Part shown: one piece after another, positions 11,455 through 23,587 of the stretch
Layout of the letters: every line of letters begins with the position of its first letter
Numbering within the stretch: position 1 is the stretch's first letter
Assembly: GCA_949152475.1 (NCBI GenBank)
Contig: OX424562.1
Coordinates: 24,800,209 to 24,864,208, forward strand
DNA length: 64,000 nt
Reading direction: 5' to 3'
Source of the DNA: Terebella lapidaria
Lineage: Eukaryota; Annelida; Polychaeta; Terebellida; Terebellidae
The notes under the pieces: model-generated
Seen by the model: the letters and a program-made list of their open reading frames with translations, nothing else
Told to the model about the DNA's origin: nothing
The model's database searches: none
Made by a program: the position numbers and the translations under genes

Positions 11455-13569
11455 AATGTATGGGCAAGATATATGTATTTCACCTTATTTAGTCGCGAAG
11501 ATGGACATATAATCGCCAGATTGTTTATTCTGAAATTTGAAATCCGAAATAACAAAACAAAAAATACTGCTGTGACAGGTATAGGATTATACCACATTAA
11601 AACTGCCTATGATAAAGAAAGTCATTCCCATACTAAGAATTCATGTTTGGCATGGAACGCACAAGTATATGTTTCTCACGCATAGCTTGTAGATCATTAT
11701 TAATGCAAAATGGTTTGTTTTCTTAGCTATGCATATCTGTGTGTTCAGGTATAGAACTGCAAGCCTACAAGAATAAGACTTCAAGAAGAAGAACACTGGC
11801 AAAGGACCGGATTCGTCTCAGTTATCACGTTATGACTGATTTACTCCGGGTTCGTTGGAGCACGGATTCTAAGCATTAGCGAATCGATGTATCTCGTGGA
11901 TGACTCTCACCTTTATTGTTATTCTTTTGAGATGGGCTCGAATATATCCTTTTTCCGACGAGCACGACACAGTGGGTATTCTATTGTACATTGTACTTGT
12001 GGATCATGCAATGGGAAAAAAATCATGCAATGGAAAAAAAATCCAATAGGCCATTAATCTATAATATAATGTATCTGTGCTGCACATATTCGTTAGGAGT
12101 ACTAATCATGAAGTTAGTTGTTCAAAAACACGAGTTCATAGGACAAACAACTAACTTGGGGGCTCTCCGCCTTTTTACAAACAAACAAAAATCATTTTCT
12201 GTCCCTACATATATTCATGGCCGTTTTGTAGCAGTACCTTTTTGTGGGTTTTAGATAAAATGTAGATTTAGTTAAAGTTGTATTACGAGAAGCATGTGAT
12301 GGTTTTATCAAACCATTCATTGCATGCCATCCCGAGACAAAACCACAATATTGAACTTGTCCTCCGTCAAAAGAACAGTGATATCCACGTTATCTCCCAC
12401 ATTCCATTAGTACCAGCCATTGGACATACGTGTAGCTCTAGTACTGGGACTTGATTACCTGAAGACGACAAACTTGACTACATGAAGGTCAGATGCCATT
12501 AGGATATAGCCATAGCGGACTACATGTCATGCACAACTGGTGGAGAAATTGATGCAAGACGTTTGTTGTTTTGCGCAATAACGATAAACGCCGTTAGGCA
12601 CAATATTTGTACCAACTTCACTAGATGTAAAAATCATAATATTAACAACTACTATAACAAGCTTAACGAAATATAAATAAACAGCACAAAGACTTACTGC
12701 CTTGGTGCGTTAGAGTTTGTCTCCAACCAACAAATTCATTCAGAGGCGGCATACATCATTGAGCACAACCACGTCATTCCCAGATTTTCTCCCTTGTACT
12801 ACTGTATGTTCATATTTTTACATCAATAAGACGGTGATTGAGTTTATATTTTTTTTCAAATATAACAACAACTAAATTATGCAATAACACATGCATCCCC
12901 AGTAAAGCCTGTGACAACAATACCTGATCGTCCAAATTAACAATGTATAAAAATAATTATGAAACACAAATCACGAAACACAATCAACATATTTGCTGTA
13001 ATTCTAAATGCGGTAATTCCATGCGGTAATAATATTCATATCAATTACTCCGATTATTATCAATAATTTTACTCATCAAAATGTGGGGAATTTACACACG
13101 GAAGTCTTGGATAGATTTTCGTCATTCCTTCAAGATTGAAGTTTCGAAGGGTGTCAATCGCCGGGTAAAATATACCTACATGTAAGTCAGATAAGTAGGG
13201 CATAGCGGAAGTTCTATTGTGTTACAATGTGTTGTGAGAATCTTGCTTGCAGTGGCAAACAATCAATTTCATGTCCGTGATAATCCCACATACAATATTG
13301 TTTGAATATTCGTTGTGTCATTTAATAACGAGAAACACAAACTATTTCAGCTGTCCAACTAAATATATGCTAATACTAATTGTAAAGTGAGTTCCATGAA
13401 AAAATAATGTATTGTGACATTAGTATACAATACTAATTTCCATACTTTTTGCAGGGAATTTTTTCCTAATAATTATGGCAATTTCGTGAAATTTTCGCTT
13501 GTGTGAATGCGTGGGGCCTATACATTCACACGTGCATATATTGACATACAGTTGATTAAATCACGAACG

Positions 13570-13760
13570 TCCAACTATGCATCTGTCCTCGTTATTGTGT
13601 AATGAGTCTAATCCAGCACGGAACATTGGCCACCTTCTTGTGGTTGCTGGAACTAATATGTTATTGATCCGAACCAATGGTTACGAATCTCATGTCTGGG
13701 TAATCACGACTAGATCTTATTTTGTGTGCGAGTTTTGTCTCGACATATGTGTAAGCAGAA
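13570..13760 (+). repeat. Module M5, copy A2
   Basis: A diverged copy: CTGTCCTCGTTATTGTGTAAT, then AATATGTTATTGATCC and CTCGACATATGTG as in the copy at 17350-17520. A 74-codon frame overlaps it, but support for coding is weak. Confidence 0.5.
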
Positions 13761-14764
13761 TGTATGAAAAGCATGAACAATATTTTTGCCTTATTGATTG
13801 ATTTGGAATTCGCCTATGATACAGAAATTCTGCCATTGCTCATGAGAGTGGACAACACTATCGTTCACTCCTTTGTCACCCCAACTGAAAGGGAAAAAGC
13901 TTGGCAAGCATTCGCATAAAGCACACGTCATTATTAATGCATGATGGTTTATTTTCTTAGCCATCCTATATGTATGTTCTCTGTGTTCTAGTATAAACAC
14001 GTAAGCCTGCAATAATAATTTATGAATAATGCAAACAAAAGACTGGACTCGTCTCAGTTTTCACGTAAGGTTTTCTTTACTTTTGGATCCTCGAAAAAAA
14101 AACGGATTCTGAGCAATAATGAATCGATGTGTCTTGTAGAGGACCCTCAGCTTTTAGTGTCGTGGAAAAGACTTTCATTCTAGTTTCTACGCCTTTCTAC
14201 AATCTGTTTCTATATTTTGTGTGGGCAACATGATACATTCTCCGATGTGTTGGAAGGTCCTGGGAAGTTATCATTGTTTTGAGATGCAGTTTTTAAAGGT
14301 TTCAATTGCGGGGTGTTTATATATTTAGTTCAAGCAAGTACTTCACAACGGAAGTGCTTTTGTGCTGCATAGCACTGTGAGAAAATCACAATGGCAAACA
14401 ATCAATATCATGTTTTCAGGAACATTTCAACGGGCCACTATTTTGGTCGTTATTTTATTTAATGTAAATAGTTAAAAATGGAAAACACAAATTAATTTAG
14501 CTGTCCAATAAATAGCGTCAATCATTGTGAAGAACAAGAATCAACTTTAGGATATAACTAATTTCTAAAACACATGTGATCTGGTATGTGAACCATTGAA
14601 CTATAAACACAAATGTATTCCTTTTTCATTCCAAGACTGTCATGTAGAAGCAATATCAATGAACATCGTCAAGTTAATGTGATTTTTTCTTTACATCATG
14701 CTTACTTCCTGTACACCATGCTCGGTAAATGCTGAATATACCATGACAATGGTAAGTGTTTGAT

Positions 14765-15136
14765 ATGTTTGGGTATAAGTATCAACCTATCACCAATACT
14801 TGTACCATAACCATGACCTATTTTGGATCAGCGAATTCAAATGAGCAAATAGCCCTGCTGATGAAGATAATAACAGCTAATTTTACCTCACTGAGCGTTG
14901 TCAGTGATAAAAGAAAGAGTGTGGCTATGTTGTTTGAACATAATTTGTTAGACCTGGGAGAGGTCGAACAAATTATGCATTATCTGCATGTTTGGGGGTG
15001 TCTCACATATCGACTGAAGCATGTAGCAAAATTCAATTTGCCCAATAAATTCACTCATCCTGATGTACGATCATGTAAGAATGTTGTGGTTGAATATGTT
15101 CCCCAGAAACACAGATATAGTGAATGGTTGCTCTAA
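14765..15136 (+). CDS. Unassigned 123-codon frame over module M1
   Basis: An ATG-initiated frame crossing the M1 words GGATCAGCGAA, CCTGCTGATGAAGATAATAACAG and GTTGTTTGAACA. It includes VSDKRKSVAMLFEHNLLDLGE. Other M1 copies do not keep this frame open, so it may be chance or a remnant. No domain recognised. Confidence 0.2.
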   Translation: MFGYKYQPITNTCTITMTYFGSANSNEQIALLMKIITANFTSLSVVSDKRKSVAMLFEHNLLDLGEVEQIMHYLHVWGCLTYRLKHVAKFNLPNKFTHPDVRSCKNVVVEYVPQKHRYSEWLL

Positions 15137-15278
15137 CGGCACAAGCGACGTACAAGTAAGTATGTCATTCCGACGTGGCTTGCTGTCTATTTACCATGTC
15201 AGACGCAGTGATCAGGTGATGGGAGAGGAGTAGTTCAAACTGTCTAACATATACTTAATGGTGAATTCATTCTGTCAG

Positions 15279-15547
15279 CAGAAAATTACTCGAAAATCTA
15301 TAACGGTCATCATATCACATGTTTTTTCATCAACCCTCTCCGTTGTTCATTCTGTTCTGTATATCCCGATAAAACCAGGGCGGTCGACAACCCTCCCTGT
15401 GAGGATACCGAATGGAAGAGAATGTTGGTACTTGACTTAATAAGGTCTCTTCTCGGAAGTGGTTTTGTGGATAAATCTGTCTCTGGGGTGCATTACGTTG
15501 TCTGGACAAAGGATTTCAGTTTCAAGACACTACCGACACAAGGTTGA
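15279..15547 (+). CDS. Exon-like segment, SGVHY family, copy A2
   Basis: After an acceptor-like TTCTGTCAG the frame runs phase 1 through NGHHITCFFINPLRCSFC, VYPDKTRAVDN and SGVHYVVWTKD to a TGA. Compared with 22996-23301, the differences after HHIT are about eight synonymous and about six non-synonymous, and the one length change is 6 bp. That pattern suggests past selection on this reading frame. Four to five cysteines and a phase-1 start would suit an extracellular domain, but I recognise no family. The terminal exon of an unknown gene is the simplest reading. Confidence 0.45.
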
Positions 15548-16563
15548 TTCAAATTTATTCCTACATTATGCGCAACAAGTGGTCATTAGTTTTAGTACAT
15601 GTAAACCCATCTCTCAGGACGAATAAATCAAAGTATGTGCAAGGAATCACAGATGCTTTGCTTGATAAATGGTAGGCTACGGTAATATTGTCTTTTCACA
15701 TATTATAAGTACTGATTCCAAAAAGCAGTCTAAGATGATTTGCAGATTATTTGCCGGGCATAGGGACAGTGTTTTATTCATTCATTGTATGGTCAGTTCA
15801 AATGTTTCAGCTGGACTGATTTGAAATTCGTACATTTATTATATAATCAGTATATACAAACTTTGAGCTGGCATTTTAATGTTATTATTGTGGTGTGATG
15901 GTGAATGGGGCATGTTTAGCAATATCTGCAATCCCCTTCTTGCTGCACTGTTTCTGGAGTGAAAATTCCATCATAATTCTGTTTTTTCTGGCGTTATTAA
16001 TATGATCATAATTTTACTGCCATAATTTATGTCATTGTTGATTACAGACGATTTCCTTTGATCATTTGGGGCCAAACATTTACCACATTTATAATGCTGC
16101 ATCCTGTCGAATGAAAATATGTCCCATTGTTTACATACAAGAAAAATACATTTACGCAGAAATAAGAGAATATGTATGTATTTCTCATGGCAGTTTGTCT
16201 GAAAAGTCTCACATCAAAGAATTCGGTTTTTCATTTTACTAGAGGAAGTGTCACAAATTTGGTGGCAGGTAAAAATCAAACTGCAGACAAATTAACCTTT
16301 TTGGTATTCCTGGAAATACAAACTGCGCTTGACCATGAGACATACCGTGATCTATCTAACAGCCCTGCAACATTTAGACAGGGTACCAATGGCACTTTTG
16401 CAAGTATTCCGAGTATTCATAATTTCTGTGGAGCTTCCACATGATTTTTCAAAATACAATTGTAATTTGTGTTTTGCTACAATGACTTCATGAGATGGGG
16501 CAAGAAAACTGACTTGAAACTTCATATTGTTAATACCAAAAACACTGTACATATATTGAATAA

Positions 16564-17194
16564 TACGGAGCCCCTAAGGTGACATACCGAAAAGATTAAT
16601 TAAACCATGAGCACGATTTAGCAATTTGTGCGCACGAATTATCAATTCATGCACACAAAATGCTAATTTGTAGCCATGAAATACTAATTCGTGGGCACGA
16701 AATACTAATTTGTGGCCAAGAAATACTAATTTGTGCACACGAATTACTAATTCGTGGCCATGAAATACTAATTCGTGCGCACAAATTGGTGAATTGTGTG
16801 CAAGAATTGTTAAATGGTGCGCACGGATTACCTTAACTAATCCGTGAGCACGATTTAACAACTCGTGGGCATGATTTAACAACTCGTGGGCACGATTTAA
16901 CAATTGGTGGGCACGATTCAATAACTCGTGTGCACTAATTAGTGTTTTGTGGCCATATATGGGTTATAACTAATCCGTGGGCACGATTTACCAATTCGTG
17001 AGCACGAATTAGTATTTCGTGCTCATGAAATAGTAAGTTGTGCCCACCGATTGTTAATTCGTGGCCAGGAATTGTTAAATTGTGCACTCGGTTTGGTAAT
17101 TCGTGCACACGGATCGGTGAACCATGTGCACGATTTGTTAAGACGTGCACATGGATTAATAAATATTTTCCGTATGTCACCTCAGGACTCCGTA
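16564..17194. mobile_element. MITE built of 21-bp repeats
   Basis: About 30-bp inverted ends start TACGGAG and share GGTGACATAC; GAATAA is duplicated at 16558-16563 and 17195-17200. The interior is some 28 units of 21 bp of the type ACTAATTCGTGGCCATGAAAT. Each unit is roughly self-complementary (AATTCGTG...CACGAATT). A minus-strand frame full of RAHEL repeats is a by-product of the 21-bp (7-codon) period. The copy B sister region near 24.85-24.95 kb lacks the element. The superfamily is not determined; a 6-bp target duplication excludes the classes with TA or TTAA targets. Confidence 0.85.
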
Positions 17195-17349
17195 GAATAA
17201 TGATCATTTTTTAAATAATTTTTTAACAAAACCTAAATATCTCCCCATGTAAGATTTCCTCTCATAACAATATAGCGTTTGTTCAAAATGGGCATTCATA
17301 CAACACCAAGAAACTTACCCAGTTCACACCAGGCTCTTTGGTTGACATG

Positions 17350-17520
17350 ATGAGCAACCAGCGATGTCCTATTGATATGTCATCGTTATTGGATCAGGAA
17401 TGTAATCAATCAAGCAATTGTGCCCATCGTCTTGTGATTGGTACATCTAATATGTTATTGATCCACACTAACGAACTCTTCTCATCTTACCACTGCTTCT
17501 TCTCGACATATTTGTGAGTG
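17350..17520 (+). repeat. Module M5, copy A3
   Basis: ATGTCATCGTTATTGGATCAG, then GAATGTAATCAATC, GTCTTGTGATTGGTAC and TTCTCGACATATTTG. Close to 25100-25290 in copy B; most differences are single bases. Confidence 0.7.
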
Positions 17521-17839
17521 GAATGAATGAACAGTTATATATAATTGCTTTTTCGTGGATTAATAATATCGCCAGGATGCCTTTGCATGTTTTGAAAAGG
17601 CTCTTAAACGAAACCAAAACTGTTGTCATGAGAATTTGGTTATATCGCATGTTATTTATGTCCAGATGACTGCGAAACATTTTGGCATCAATATCGATAT
17701 TGTAGCATGACATGTTCACTCTGACATGATACACCACCATCAATGCTTGAACATGAAGACTTGCAATAGTATAGCTACTTGTCTTTAAGAATATCAAACT
17801 GAACGGATTTTGGCGTTAGTTTTGTGTACTTATAGGTTA

Positions 17840-17990
17840 TTGGAGTACGGATTCTAAGCATTAGCGAGTCGATGTATCTCGAGGAGGACTCTCACATTTC
17901 TGCTCTCTCTTCCTATATTTGGATTGGACAACGTGAGACATCCTCTAAGACGTCGATGTAGTGGGATCTAGTGGAAAGACAGGTCTTTAT
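17840..17990 (+). repeat. Module M6, copy A
   Basis: GAGTACGGATTCTAAGCATT, AGCGAGTCGATGTATCTCG, then TTGGACAACGTGAGACATCC and GTCGATGTAGTGGGAT. Other copies are at 11840, 14050, 22475, 25615, 32215 and 39025. Confidence 0.65.
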
Positions 17991-20215
17991 CATGTATTGA
18001 GGTACGAATGAAATATTTGTCTCACCAGTAGAAACGTTTTGCATGGGAAAAAATCGATTTTCTTGTATTTGCCCTGTTGAATATTTTGTCACAAAATTCT
18101 TTTAATTATTGTCCTGAAATACCTGGAATACAATATAAGGTAAAATGATAATGGGTATGTTGTAATTTTTTTTTTCGCAAAATGCAAAACTTGGAATGGA
18201 GTAACTATCGCCTCATGACCATGTCGTCTTGTGTAATGGTGACGAAAGCCTGTAAAATTTGAATGCGACTGAATTTTGCGTGTCATTCCTGGCATAGCCA
18301 ATCTGAATTGCTCCTCTATTATGTTACATGCAAGTACCAAATGGTTGAGCCGTGTCTCTTATGTTAAAGTGCATATTCAGTTGGTTAGTATGCTATGAAC
18401 CAGTTAGAAAATAAGTGTTATTATCTCGGACAGTGCCAATCCTGTTGATTGGCTGTGTCAAGATATGGTCGGTTTTCATATCATTTTGAAACGTTGTAAC
18501 GTTGTTACTGCTGACTGATCACATCATCAGTCACTACATACTTTCTCTTGATCCCTGTAATTAGCATGTCATCGATCTACACTAACGAGACGATGTCTGC
18601 TGTCACATGATGAAGCATCATGAGGAAGGAGAAGAGTATCTCATGTAAACGCTTCCTTGCCATTAAGTGACAAGGAACCGGTCAAATATTTAGGGATTTC
18701 AGAAATATGTGTTAATGTTATTTTCTAGGTGTTGTATGTAGGACTAGAATAAAATATGATTAAGCGAAACTAATCGCATGTGTAATAGTCGTATTCGACA
18801 TTTTATGATTAAAACGAATCATTAAATATTTAATATAAGGATGGTTCGACCATTATGGATAACTTCTCACAAGAAATATGGTTGTTCAATGGACACGAAT
18901 AAGGTAGAATGCATTTGAAAAATGTAGTGTTTTCATTCTGATAAATTTTGCAGGTAACTTTTGTTTCTATACGTCAATTGTCCCTTTCTTTTTATATCAG
19001 CTTCTTACTCATGTTGCCCCAGATAATTTCATGAAATGCAGACCTTAATAAATAGAAACCTCGTTCCACAATACAATGACAGTCATTGGATTTTATCACT
19101 GTTCGCATTGATGAACCATTTTAGTATATACACTGAACAAAGTCATGAAGTGATACAACTGCCAATAACAGAACAATAAATAAGTTTAGGGTATTCTGAC
19201 TGATTGGTATCAAGGTCGCATTCTTTCAAGCCCGAAAAAAAAAAACTTACGACGAACTTTCAAAGTAGTTCCAAGTCTGGTAAGGGTTTTCTCTCAGACA
19301 TACAGCAATTATTCAGCGATTACATTTACACCACGCCAAAGAATGTACACATGGAACAGTAAAAAAACATGAGGGACTTCAGTAATGTCTAATGGTTGTG
19401 CCATAGCTATTTGGTCAGGAAGGTGACGGAATTCTGGCCTAGATATCGCGTGATTGCTACGAGTAATTTGTTAATGATTCATGCCATCGAGCCTCTTTTA
19501 TCCCTGTCCGAGCGACGACATCACCAGTATGTAATGTGTGTTTCAACTTATTAACACAAACAGAATCAGAATGATGACAATACCAAACCTATATTTTCCC
19601 TCGAAAATTTTAGTCATGTTAGACCTACCTGATCGGGCCATGATTGTGGACAGATACTGTGTAATATTTCTGATTTGTACTAATATTGTACTGAACAAAC
19701 CCACAAAAATAGGCCAACCTTCTACATTTAGTTGGATACTGAAAATGTTGTTGGTCATAAAGCATAGTGTACATAGATGATTAAATAAATAGTTTCACCA
19801 TCTCCCTGTAATATATTGTTTATACTAATAATCTGAAGATCTTCAGATGAATGAAAGTAGGGGACTAGGTTATCAGAATTGATAGCTACATAATGTTTGC
19901 AAGATGAAATCGGCAATGAAAATGATCCAAGTAAACAAGTGGCAATTTAATGTTGTATTTCTCTGGTTCTGTTGTTTGTAAGTCCATATATAAGTGTCCA
20001 TCTTTGCAAATACACAGGTATCAGAGCCTCTGTTCTCGTGTACATAAACCTGCAGCCTGATATTAATGAAACTCCACTGCATGAAATCTTATATTGTAGT
20101 AAATAAATATAACTGTTGACATAGACAATTATTGGAATACGTTTATATTGTGCTACTTGGGAAGATTGCTTAATGAAGCTAGATACCCATCGAAGCTATA
20201 ATTGTCTGAACTTTC

Positions 20216-20440
20216 TGGATCAATGAACGTAAGCGAGTGGACATCTCTGAAGGTTGTCAGTGCCAATGTACAGAATAAAGGTGGTTGTTGAGTGGTTTGA
20301 ACAGGTTGATTCGCTGATTGGAGTGTCGCTCTTTGATGAGCTTAATGGACGCTCACAGTTGACCACTCTCACTGATGAGGCACACGGGTCGAGGGAAGCT
20401 CGAAGTGCGCTTCCATTTGCCGACTGGGAGATGTAATTGA
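20216..20440 (+). repeat. Module M1, copy B
   Basis: Here a 60-codon frame (FEQVDSLIGVSLFDELNG and TDEAHGSREARSALPF) stays open. The matching frame is interrupted in copies A and C, so coding is not supported by conservation. Confidence 0.7.
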
Positions 20441-20644
20441 AACTAAGTAGTGGATTTAATGATTCGGCGTCTCGTATAATCTACCAGTCATATATTCGTA
20501 TAATATCATCCTATACACAATGACATAATATATGGGTAATTTAAAATATGGATTTCCATTACAGTAAAAATATTTGATTTGAAAGTCATTCAAACAAATG
20601 CCGTTTGACAATCTTCTTCGTGTATTCTAGTCATGACTGGACTC

Positions 20645-20990
20645 ACGCCAGTACATTTACAGTAATTACAATTCTCAGCACTTGGATACCACACATGAAT
20701 TCATTGGCATCGATGAAGAGAGAACATGCGGTTGTGTTAGGTTTTATATCCAACTGGCGTTGCTCCCCACGCATTGATGAATATTGCAGATGCCTTTCTG
20801 TTAACAAGGTTAACTGACACAATAACATGGAGTAATCGAGGACGGGCGTGGAAATGTAATTTGCTATCACCGCATTACGTAATTCTGCTGTTATTCCCAG
20901 CCATGCGCTTTGTCGATTGATGCGACTTGTCTCTTAACTGGGGCGACTAATTCCCCGGCCCAGTAGTACCCAGTAAATATCAATAAGCAA
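20645..20990 (+). repeat. Module M2, copy B
   Basis: GCCAGTACATTTACAGTAAT, a frame with RIDEYCRCLSVNK next to AAG|GTTAAC, ATTACGTAAT at 20874-20883, and CTGGGGCGACTAATTCCCCGG. It breaks off early and joins module M3 directly, unlike copies A and C. Confidence 0.75.
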
Positions 20991-22129
20991 TGTACTCGCC
21001 GATGACTCAAATTGCTCTACGATTATTATCCTTTGAGAAGTATTCCTTCTGCGGCCTAAGTATCATACACTGCGCCGTAATACTGCTCGCCCACTAAATT
21101 GAAACGTGTTAATGTGTTCATGCAAATGATTCAATGCAAAATCTGGCAACACGTGGAACTCCTGGATTGTTGTCATACGTAATCCAATACATTGGAGAAA
21201 TACGTAATCCTATACATATAGCTTTATGAACATGATTTTCAGTTCCTGAAATATGATACAAGAACACGGATACACTGAAGGAACATACCATTTGATGGCT
21301 GATTGATGAAGACTCTATCACCGCTTTTTCTACTGGAATCGTTCGGTAACCTTTTCCCATCAGCGCTTCAATCGAGTGGGCTACAACACTTCAGTTGGCG
21401 CCATTTTTTTAATATTTTGCTTTCAGCCATGGTAAGGCTGGTTTTTAAAAAAACATGTATAAATAACAAATTGAACTGTTTCCATAAACACTCGTACATT
21501 GTAGCCATAACCCCAGTAATGATAGATTACATTTTCAAACCAGCCCATATTGGCTGTGACATTTTTGGGAATTCCTAAACTTGTATGTTTGGAGTAGAAT
21601 TTAATATGTAAATAATTGGTTAAATGTCCACTGTTTTCGGTGTTTTGTCCCCGAGTATCCAATGGTTCATTGTTATGTAATTTGTGACAAGCAAGTACCC
21701 ATTTTTTTTGCCCCCCCCCCCCCTCCATTTTCCAAATATTGACTGCAACACACATGTCAAAATGAGTTCAGCTTACGGGGGCCTGCTCTCAACTATATTG
21801 CAGGTCCTCACGTAATCATATTTTGATATGAAATAAATGAACAAATGAATGGTGGCAAAGGAAAGGAAGCTATTTTCACTATACGTATTACTATTTAAAG
21901 TGATATCTGTATTGTATATCTTCGTATATCAGGAGTTTTTCAATGACGAATAATGATGGTTTCGTTTCCATGAATTACGCCATTTATTTCTCTTGAAAAA
22001 TATTTCAGTATTAAAATGTTCTCATCCAGACCAGCGATTTCAGAACGTCTCCACTCACAGAGGTCTATGGAAAATCCCCATATTCAGATATGATGATTTT
22101 CAGAACCTCATGTGATTATATCGCGAACA

Positions 22130-22260
22130 TCCTTATCATTATGTCTTATGAATCCGTCATCGCAATGGATTGGGGATGTGATCAATCGAGGAATTCTAGC
22201 CACCATCCCTTACAACCAAGATATCCCTGATAAATACTGATGAACCAACGTCTCCGTCTG
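22130..22260 (+). repeat. Module M5, copy B1
   Basis: TCTTATGAATCCGTCATCGC, GGATGTGATCAATCGAGGAA, CCACCATCCCTTACAACC. Nearest to 31790-31930 and to the truncated end of copy C at 30420-30460. Confidence 0.65.
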
Positions 22261-22528
22261 GACAGTAAAATCATGATCGTACCGCTGTGCAAGTGTTTTT
22301 CTCTCGCAGGTAGGATGAAAACTATATTTAAATATATATACGTAACTTTATTGGGTCTCGAGGTATGGACACACATTTGTGTTTCTGCAAAAAGTTGAAC
22401 TCGTTCGGAACAAGCACAAAAAGGGAGTAATAGGCATAGAATTAAATGACACATTACAGTTTTCAAAATTCATCGTCTCAGTTTTCACGTAGGGTTTTTC
22501 TTTACTTTGGGATCCTTGGAATAATAAT

Positions 22529-22557
22529 GAGGTATCTCCTTGTAGAGGAGATACCTC
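22529..22557. other. Perfect 11-bp hairpin inside module M6
   Basis: GAGGTATCTCC and its exact reverse complement are separated by 7 bases (TTGTAGA). The aligned site in copy A (about 14125-14155) has AATCGATGTGTCTTGTAGAG and no such symmetry. The left arm appears rewritten to match the right arm, as expected from a template-switch event. Confidence 0.7.
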
Positions 22558-22995
22558 AGGTTTTGGTATCGTTTGGAAGACTCTCGCTTTTCTACAATCT
22601 GATTCTATATTTGGTGTGGGCAACATGGGAGGTCCTGAGAAGTTATCATTGTTTTGAGGTACATTTTTTAAGGGCTCCAATCGCTGGGTTTTTATATATT
22701 TAGCCCAAGCAAGTACTTCACAACGGGAGTTCTTTTGTTCTGCATATATAAAACAAAAATCACAGTGGCAACAATCAGTATCATGTTTGCAGGAACATTT
22801 CAACGGGCCACTTATCCATTGTGTTTGGGCAAATAATCGTTAACAATTTATTCAGCTGTGCAATAAATAACGTCAATCATTGTGAAGAACATGACGTACA
22901 AGTAAATACGTAATTTCCGACGTGGCTAGCTGTTCGTTCAACATGTCAGACGCAGTGATCAGGTGATGGGAGAGAAGTAGTTCAAACTGTCTAAC

Positions 22996-23301
22996 ATGTA
23001 CATAAATGGTGAAATCACTTTGTCAGCAGAAGATGACACGGAAATCTACTTTCATAATGGACATCATATCACATGTTTTTTTATCAACCCACTCCGATGT
23101 TCATTCTGTTCGGTTTATCCCGATAAAGCCAGGGTGGTCGACAACTCTCCCTGTGAGGATACCGTATGGAAGAGAATGTTGGTACTTGACTTAATAAGGT
23201 CTCTTCTTGGAAGTGGTTTTGCTGATAAATCTGTCTCTGGGGTGCATTACGTTGTCTGGACAAAGGATTTCAGTTTCAAGACACTACCAACACAAGGATG
23301 A
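22996..23301 (+). CDS. Exon-like frame, SGVHY family, copy B
   Basis: An uninterrupted 101-codon frame from an ATG, or from an acceptor-like TTTGTCAG ending at 23026, to TGA. It includes AEDDTEIYFHNGHH, CFFINPLRCSFC, VYPDKARVVDN and SGVHYVVWTKD. It is the best-preserved of three copies (10560-10748, 15279-15547). Synonymous changes exceed what random drift would give when compared with copy A2. Alternative frames over the same DNA (a 62-codon frame starting at 23006) are broken by the 6-bp indel less cleanly and I consider them shadows. The function is unknown; the cysteines hint at a secreted or surface domain. Confidence 0.5.
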   Translation: MYINGEITLSAEDDTEIYFHNGHHITCFFINPLRCSFCSVYPDKARVVDNSPCEDTVWKRMLVLDLIRSLLGSGFADKSVSGVHYVVWTKDFSFKTLPTQG

Positions 23302-23587
23302 TTCAAATTTATTCCTACATTATGCGCAACAAGCGGTCATTAGTTTTGGTACGTGTAAACTCATCTCTGAGGACGAATAAATCAAAGTATGTGTAAGGAA
23401 TTATAGATGCTTTGCTTGATAAATGGTAGGCGGCTACCGTGATTTTGTCTTTTCACAGAAGTACTGATTAAAAAAAGCAGACTCCGATGATTTGCAAATT
23501 ATTCGCCAAAGAGACACAGTGTTCTATCCGTTCACTGTATGGTCAGTTCAAATGTTTCAGCTGGAGTGATTTGAAATTTGTATATTT

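Larger units (their letters stand above)
459..19490 (+). repeat. Higher-order array copy A (interrupted)
   Basis: The first of three copies that start with the same CTTTTATCCCTGTCCGAGCG-type sequence (also at 19491 and 27302). Its right end matches the right end of copy B just before 27302. It holds modules M1 (7928 and 14826), M2 (8352), M5 (11250, 13570 and 17350) and M6 (11840, 14050 and 17840). It is interrupted by the 6.69-kb transposon and the 631-bp MITE. It also has internal duplication: 9.62-9.78 kb resembles 12.40-12.55 kb, and 11.69-11.83 kb resembles 13.93-14.07 kb. About 8.83-9.60 kb and 12.56-13.55 kb hold nothing I recognise. Confidence 0.8.

Noticed and set aside
16564-17194. 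CRISPR-like array
   Set aside because: Units are contiguous with no unique spacers, and the context is eukaryotic.
16574-17207. Minus-strand frames encoding RAHEL repeats, resembling a repeat protein
   Set aside because: The 21-bp period is a multiple of three, so any stop-free unit gives a long repetitive frame. The DNA is a MITE with inverted ends.
22348-22803. 151-codon minus-strand frame over module M6
   Set aside because: The matching frame is not open in other M6 copies, and part of it is created by the hairpin rewrite at 22529-22557.
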